Shown here one piece after another: positions 30,117 through 33,169 of a stretch of DNA of 33,169 bases. The stretch spans positions 159,539 to 192,707 of the forward strand of contig ML977002.1 of the NCBI GenBank assembly GCA_010015675.1, given 5' to 3'. Every line of letters starts with the position of its first letter. The first letter of the stretch is position 1. A program made the position numbers and the translations under genes. This stretch comes from Byssothecium circinans. Lineage: Eukaryota > Ascomycota > Dothideomycetes > Pleosporales > Massarinaceae. The notes below the pieces were generated by a model. It saw only the letters and a program-made list of their open reading frames with translations, had not been told where the DNA came from and searched no databases.

Positions 30117-31978
30117 TCACTTGCCGATTAGCTTACCCACATACTCAGCAATCGCCAGCATCTTCTCCTCCTGCAACCTCCTCCCCACAATCTGCAAACT
30201 AACATGCGCCCCGTGATAAATCTCCGGGTCATCTGTCCAACAGTCAGCTTTCCATTGCCCCTCACCGCAACCCCACAAAACTTACAGCTTTCATACACCG
30301 TCTTATCAGTGTCATCGATCGGCGTATACCCGCTCTCAACCACATCAACGCGCTTATCAACTTCCGTAACCGGCACAATCACACTCGTAACATCCAACGC
30401 GTTCACCCAAGTACCATATCCGTAATACGTATACATTTCCCTCCTCGCCGCAGCGAACGGCGCGAGAGGAGCAATGACTGCATCAACGGGCCTTCCAGTC
30501 CCACCTTGTCTATCCTTGGTGCTGACCCAATAATCCAAGTACTTCTTCCTGAGCTGCCGAAGCTTGACGTTGACGGCAGCGATCTCGCTGGCGGTGTTTT
30601 CGCGCGTTAGGTTAGAGAAGAGGCCGATTTGAGGGGCCACAGGTTCGCCAGAGAGGGCGAAGGCGGATTTTACGTCGTTGCCGCCGTCGAAGATCCAGGT
30701 TGCTACTGCCGCGTCGAGGATGGGTTTGTGGGGAGGGGGCGCCCATTCCACTACTTCATGTCCTGCCTTTTCTAGCGCGTTCACCAGGAGGTCGATGGCG
30801 CGGCGGATGGGCGGATGTGGGTTTACGATTCCATCGGTCTTGAGGATTCCGAAACATAACCTTCCCTTGGATTGACTGCCGACTGTATTTGCCAATTCAC
30901 GAATCTCGCGGTATTGGTCGTCACGCCAGGGGATTTCGTGGACGAGTGGGTCGTATAGCCAGGGCTGCGATGAGAGAAGCGTTTTGACTGCGAGACGGAG
31001 GGAGCCTGCAGTCGTAGCTAGAGGGCCAACGACGGAGAGGATGCTGTTTTGGCCATCCATGGAGGTTGCCATACCTTGGTACGGGAGACGGCCGATAGAC
31101 GGGCGGATACCGTAGAGGCCATTGAAGGCAGCAGGAATGCGGATGGAGCCGGCGATATCAGTGCCAAAGCCTAGTGGTGCTGCATGCTGTCAGAAACCTC
31201 CCTTGCTCGAATAAAGACATGCTGATGATGAGAACTTTGACTTACATCCCCTAACCCCAATCAACGCCCCCTCACCTCCGCTACTCCCCCCACTTGTCAA
31301 CCTCCTATTCTTCCCATTCAACGTGTACCCAATGATATTATTCACCGTCTCTCCACTCATCAGCGTGTGCGGAACACTTGTTTTACAGTACAGCACCGCT
31401 CCCGCTTTCCTCAACACCTTCACTATCTCGCTCTCGAACACTTTTTCTTTCCCCGTGCCGGTCTTGCCTTCAAAAGTCCCGATCCAACCTACATATCCCA
31501 TGGTGGTCTCTACGTCTTTGACATGGAATTGGTCTTTTAACGAGATAGGAAGACCGTGAAGAGGACCGATAGGTTTCCCGTGTTTTCTATAGTATTGGTC
31601 TAGGGCCCGGGCGTCTTCGATTGCTGCATCGAAGAAGACTTCATGGAGGCAATGAAGCTATAGGTCCTTGTCAGCCTTGATGATTCTCATTTCACGCATC
31701 CAACATACCAACTGATGCGCAAGCGCAGCCCTATGACAAAACGCTCTCGCCACCTCCTCGGCACTCCACTCCCCTTTCGTCGTCTTCTCCACAATACCCT
31801 CAGCATCTGTCTCGGTAATCTGCACCTCCTTCTCATGAAGGAACCCTCTGATATACTCGCCTGAAACATCGACCTGCTCTTCTACCGAGGGAACGTGTTC
31901 AATACGCCATTCCTGGGGTATAGCGGCGAGGATAGCTTCGCGCTTGGCTTGGGCGCGCTGCTCCCAAGATTCTGGCAT
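30117..31978 (-). CDS. Amidase (amidase-signature family, fungal acetamidase-like)
   Basis: Four exons (31978-31709, 31657-31246, 31179-30286, 30232-30117) give 563 aa, a normal length for fungal AmdS-like amidases. Introns are 51, 66 and 53 nt, all in phase. The Ser-cisSer-Lys triad is present: Lys131 in PISLKDQFHVKD, the Gly/Ser-rich signature TSGGSSGGEGALIG at about 211-224 with the cis-Ser, and nucleophile Ser239 in GFGTDIAGSIRIP. The N-terminus has the family's WEQRAQAKREAILAAIP and the end reads YDPEIYHGAHVSLQIVGRRLQEEK, which only appears once the last intron is removed. It should hydrolyse a carboxylic amide to acid and ammonia in the cytosol; acetamide, other small amides or indole-acetamide are possible substrates. 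The ATG at 31978 lies only about 160 bp from the repeat-rich right end. Confidence 0.93.
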
Positions 31979-32138
31979 GACTAATTTATTGTAGTTGGAA
32001 TTGTGGGAAGGATAGAGAACGGTAAGAATGAAGAATATGGAGATAAGGAGAGGGGAAGATGATAGATGATCCTTATAGTTGCCGACCTCGGATATCGCAC
32101 GTTCGAAGCTCCACTGACAGCATATAGTAATCGAGATT
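31979..32138. promoter_or_regulatory. Probable amidase promoter, truncated by repeats
   Basis: Only about 160 bp of ordinary sequence separate the amidase start from the first repeat at 32139, so the promoter must be short or extend into repeat DNA. A run of purines on the + strand (pyrimidines on the coding strand) lies near 32035-32060. No defined site was recognised. Confidence 0.4.
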
Positions 32139-32330
32139 ACTAACGTCAAGCACCACCGAACAGCCTAAAATTCCTTGGCAACACCAACTCCATCTTTAAC
32201 GCAAAAATGCCTTAATAATACTAACGTAAAGCACCACCGAAGGGGCCAAACCACTAAAAGGGCTAAAATCCCTTAGCAACACTAACACTACACTTATCAT
32301 GAAATGCCTTAACTAACAAACGCGATACAT
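32139..32330. repeat. Two diverged direct repeat units, offset 81 bp
   Basis: The 20-bp core TAACGTCAAGCACCACCGAA at 32141-32160 recurs with one change at 32222-32241. Downstream sequence also matches (CCTAAAATTCCTTGGCAACACCAAC against GCTAAAATCCCTTAGCAACACTAAC, then AAATGCCTTAA). Several differences between copies are C/T or G/A transitions. Unit 2 carries about 17-20 extra bases after the core. This looks like the sub-terminal repeat of a mobile element whose edge lies near 32139. Confidence 0.65.
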
Positions 32331-32774
32331 GCTTAGTAAGAAGGTAGAATATAGCTTACCTTTTAAGCTTACTATCTAGGCTAATTTAAACGCCTCTAAT
32401 ATACTACTAAGGCTTATAACGTTTATTACTAGATCCTTTCTAAACGCCTTAATAGAATTGCCTTTTACTTAGAAATAGTACTAAACTATTTAAAACTATC
32501 CTTAACTAAAGAGGAGATAATTATCTAATATATCCTTAACCTTAATTTGCAAGGATTTCTGCCTTAGTTATATAAGGTAGCTAATATAGCTAATAAACTA
32601 CTTACTACGTAGGGTAGTAAGCTAGAAGGTAAGAACTAAGTAAAATAGTTTATAAACTATTTAGAACTATTATAGATAGCCTAGAACTATTTAAAAGACT
32701 ATTAAAGGATTCTATAGAAAGATCCTAAGGTAGTTAGTATATAGTTTAAGCTTATAAAGAATACTAAAATTAAG
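32331..32774. repeat. AT-rich block between repeat units
   Basis: Dominated by TA-rich sequence with frequent stops in all frames and no gene remnant. It is bounded by copies of the 20-bp core on both sides (32222 and 32775). Composition fits RIP-mutated transposon DNA. Confidence 0.6.
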
Positions 32775-32816
32775 TAACGTAAAGCACCACCGAACCGCCC
32801 ACACCACCGAACCGCT
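32775..32816. repeat. Third copy of the 20-bp core, plus a partial copy
   Basis: TAACGTAAAGCACCACCGAA at 32775-32794 is identical to the second copy. It is followed at once by CCGCCCACACCACCGAACCGCTC, which repeats the CACCACCGAACCGC end of the core. All copies lie in the same orientation. Confidence 0.65.
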
Positions 32817-33169
32817 CAAAAGCTTGGCATTAGAAAATCAAAACAGAATATCTTAATAACAAAGCTAAATCTTAATATTTTCTTTTGAAATTTTAAACCT
32901 AGATAGATATATATATAAACTAATAGCTATTAAAATTTTATAGCTATAGCTTACGTAATAAAATAGCTATTAGTAAAAAAGGAAATCTTAGATAAAACCT
33001 ACCTTTACCTATAGATTAATAGCTAAACGTTAGTAATATACTATATAACTTTTAGGACTTACTTATTAGTATATTAGTTAATAGCTATTAAGTTATTATA
33101 GCGTGCAGCCTAGGTTTAATACTATAATAGTAGGTGTAAGGTAGAGGGTAAGAAAAGTTAAAAAACCTT
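32817..33169. repeat. AT-rich right end of window
   Basis: Low-complexity A/T sequence with many TAGCTAT and TTAATA motifs. No gene or terminal structure is visible. It probably continues into a larger AT-rich compartment outside the window. Confidence 0.6.

Noticed and set aside
1..33169. tRNA, rRNA, CRISPR or bacterial-type operons
   Set aside because: No cloverleaf-like sequence, rRNA segment or regularly spaced repeat array was seen on either strand, and gene structure is fungal throughout.

Overview
This window looks like nuclear DNA of a filamentous ascomycete, probably a Dothideomycete of the Pleosporales type. That placement is inferred from gene style and protein families, not from a search. 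Genes are split by short introns of about 45-70 nt with GTAAGT-like donors, CTAAC/CTGAC-like branch sites and TAG/CAG acceptors. Intergenic gaps are compact. The two ends of the window are extremely AT-rich and low in complexity, as expected of repeats mutated by RIP (repeat-induced point mutation). No CRISPR, bacterial operon, tRNA or rRNA was seen.

Left part (1-6.0 kb): an AT-rich block (1-212), about 1.5 kb without recognisable genes, an 8-exon rhodopsin-domain membrane protein gene (1775-3308, +), a second empty stretch, and a 4-exon short-chain dehydrogenase/reductase (4351-5997, +) with unusually long introns.

Core part (6.4-20.0 kb): conserved genes. These are a large alpha/beta hydrolase of the HSL/esterase type (6369-9238, -), the nucleolar ribosome-biogenesis factor BFR2/AATF (9731-11283, -), the divergently transcribed mitochondrial P-loop Fe-S protein IND1/NUBPL (11429-12483, +) needed for complex I assembly, an MFS transporter of the HOL1-like fungal type (13444-15181, +), an intracellular GH35 beta-galactosidase-like enzyme with a DUF5597-type C-terminus (15969-17690, +), and a multi-pass membrane/coiled-coil protein of unknown function (18436-20012, -). 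The last carries an in-frame stop that coincides with a possible intron boundary.

Right part (20.9-33.2 kb): an accessory region. Two different HET-domain (heterokaryon incompatibility) genes (20936-23757, +; 26256-28580, -) flank an integral membrane protein gene (24348-25571, -). Next come a frameshifted gene remnant (28683-28986, -), a lineage-specific gene with one premature TAA (29277-29966, +), whose 5' part has a decayed duplicate 11 kb away at 18269, and an intact-looking amidase (30117-31978, -). From about 32139 the sequence turns into short direct repeats and AT-rich DNA to the end.

In three genes or gene copies the reading frame is cut by a stop that one C-to-T change in a CpA context (CAA/CAG to TAA/TAG) would explain. 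This fits the RIP-like look of the flanks, but it remains an inference. Splice models were built by hand from reading-frame continuity, intron consensus and recalled family motifs; no search or transcript data were used.
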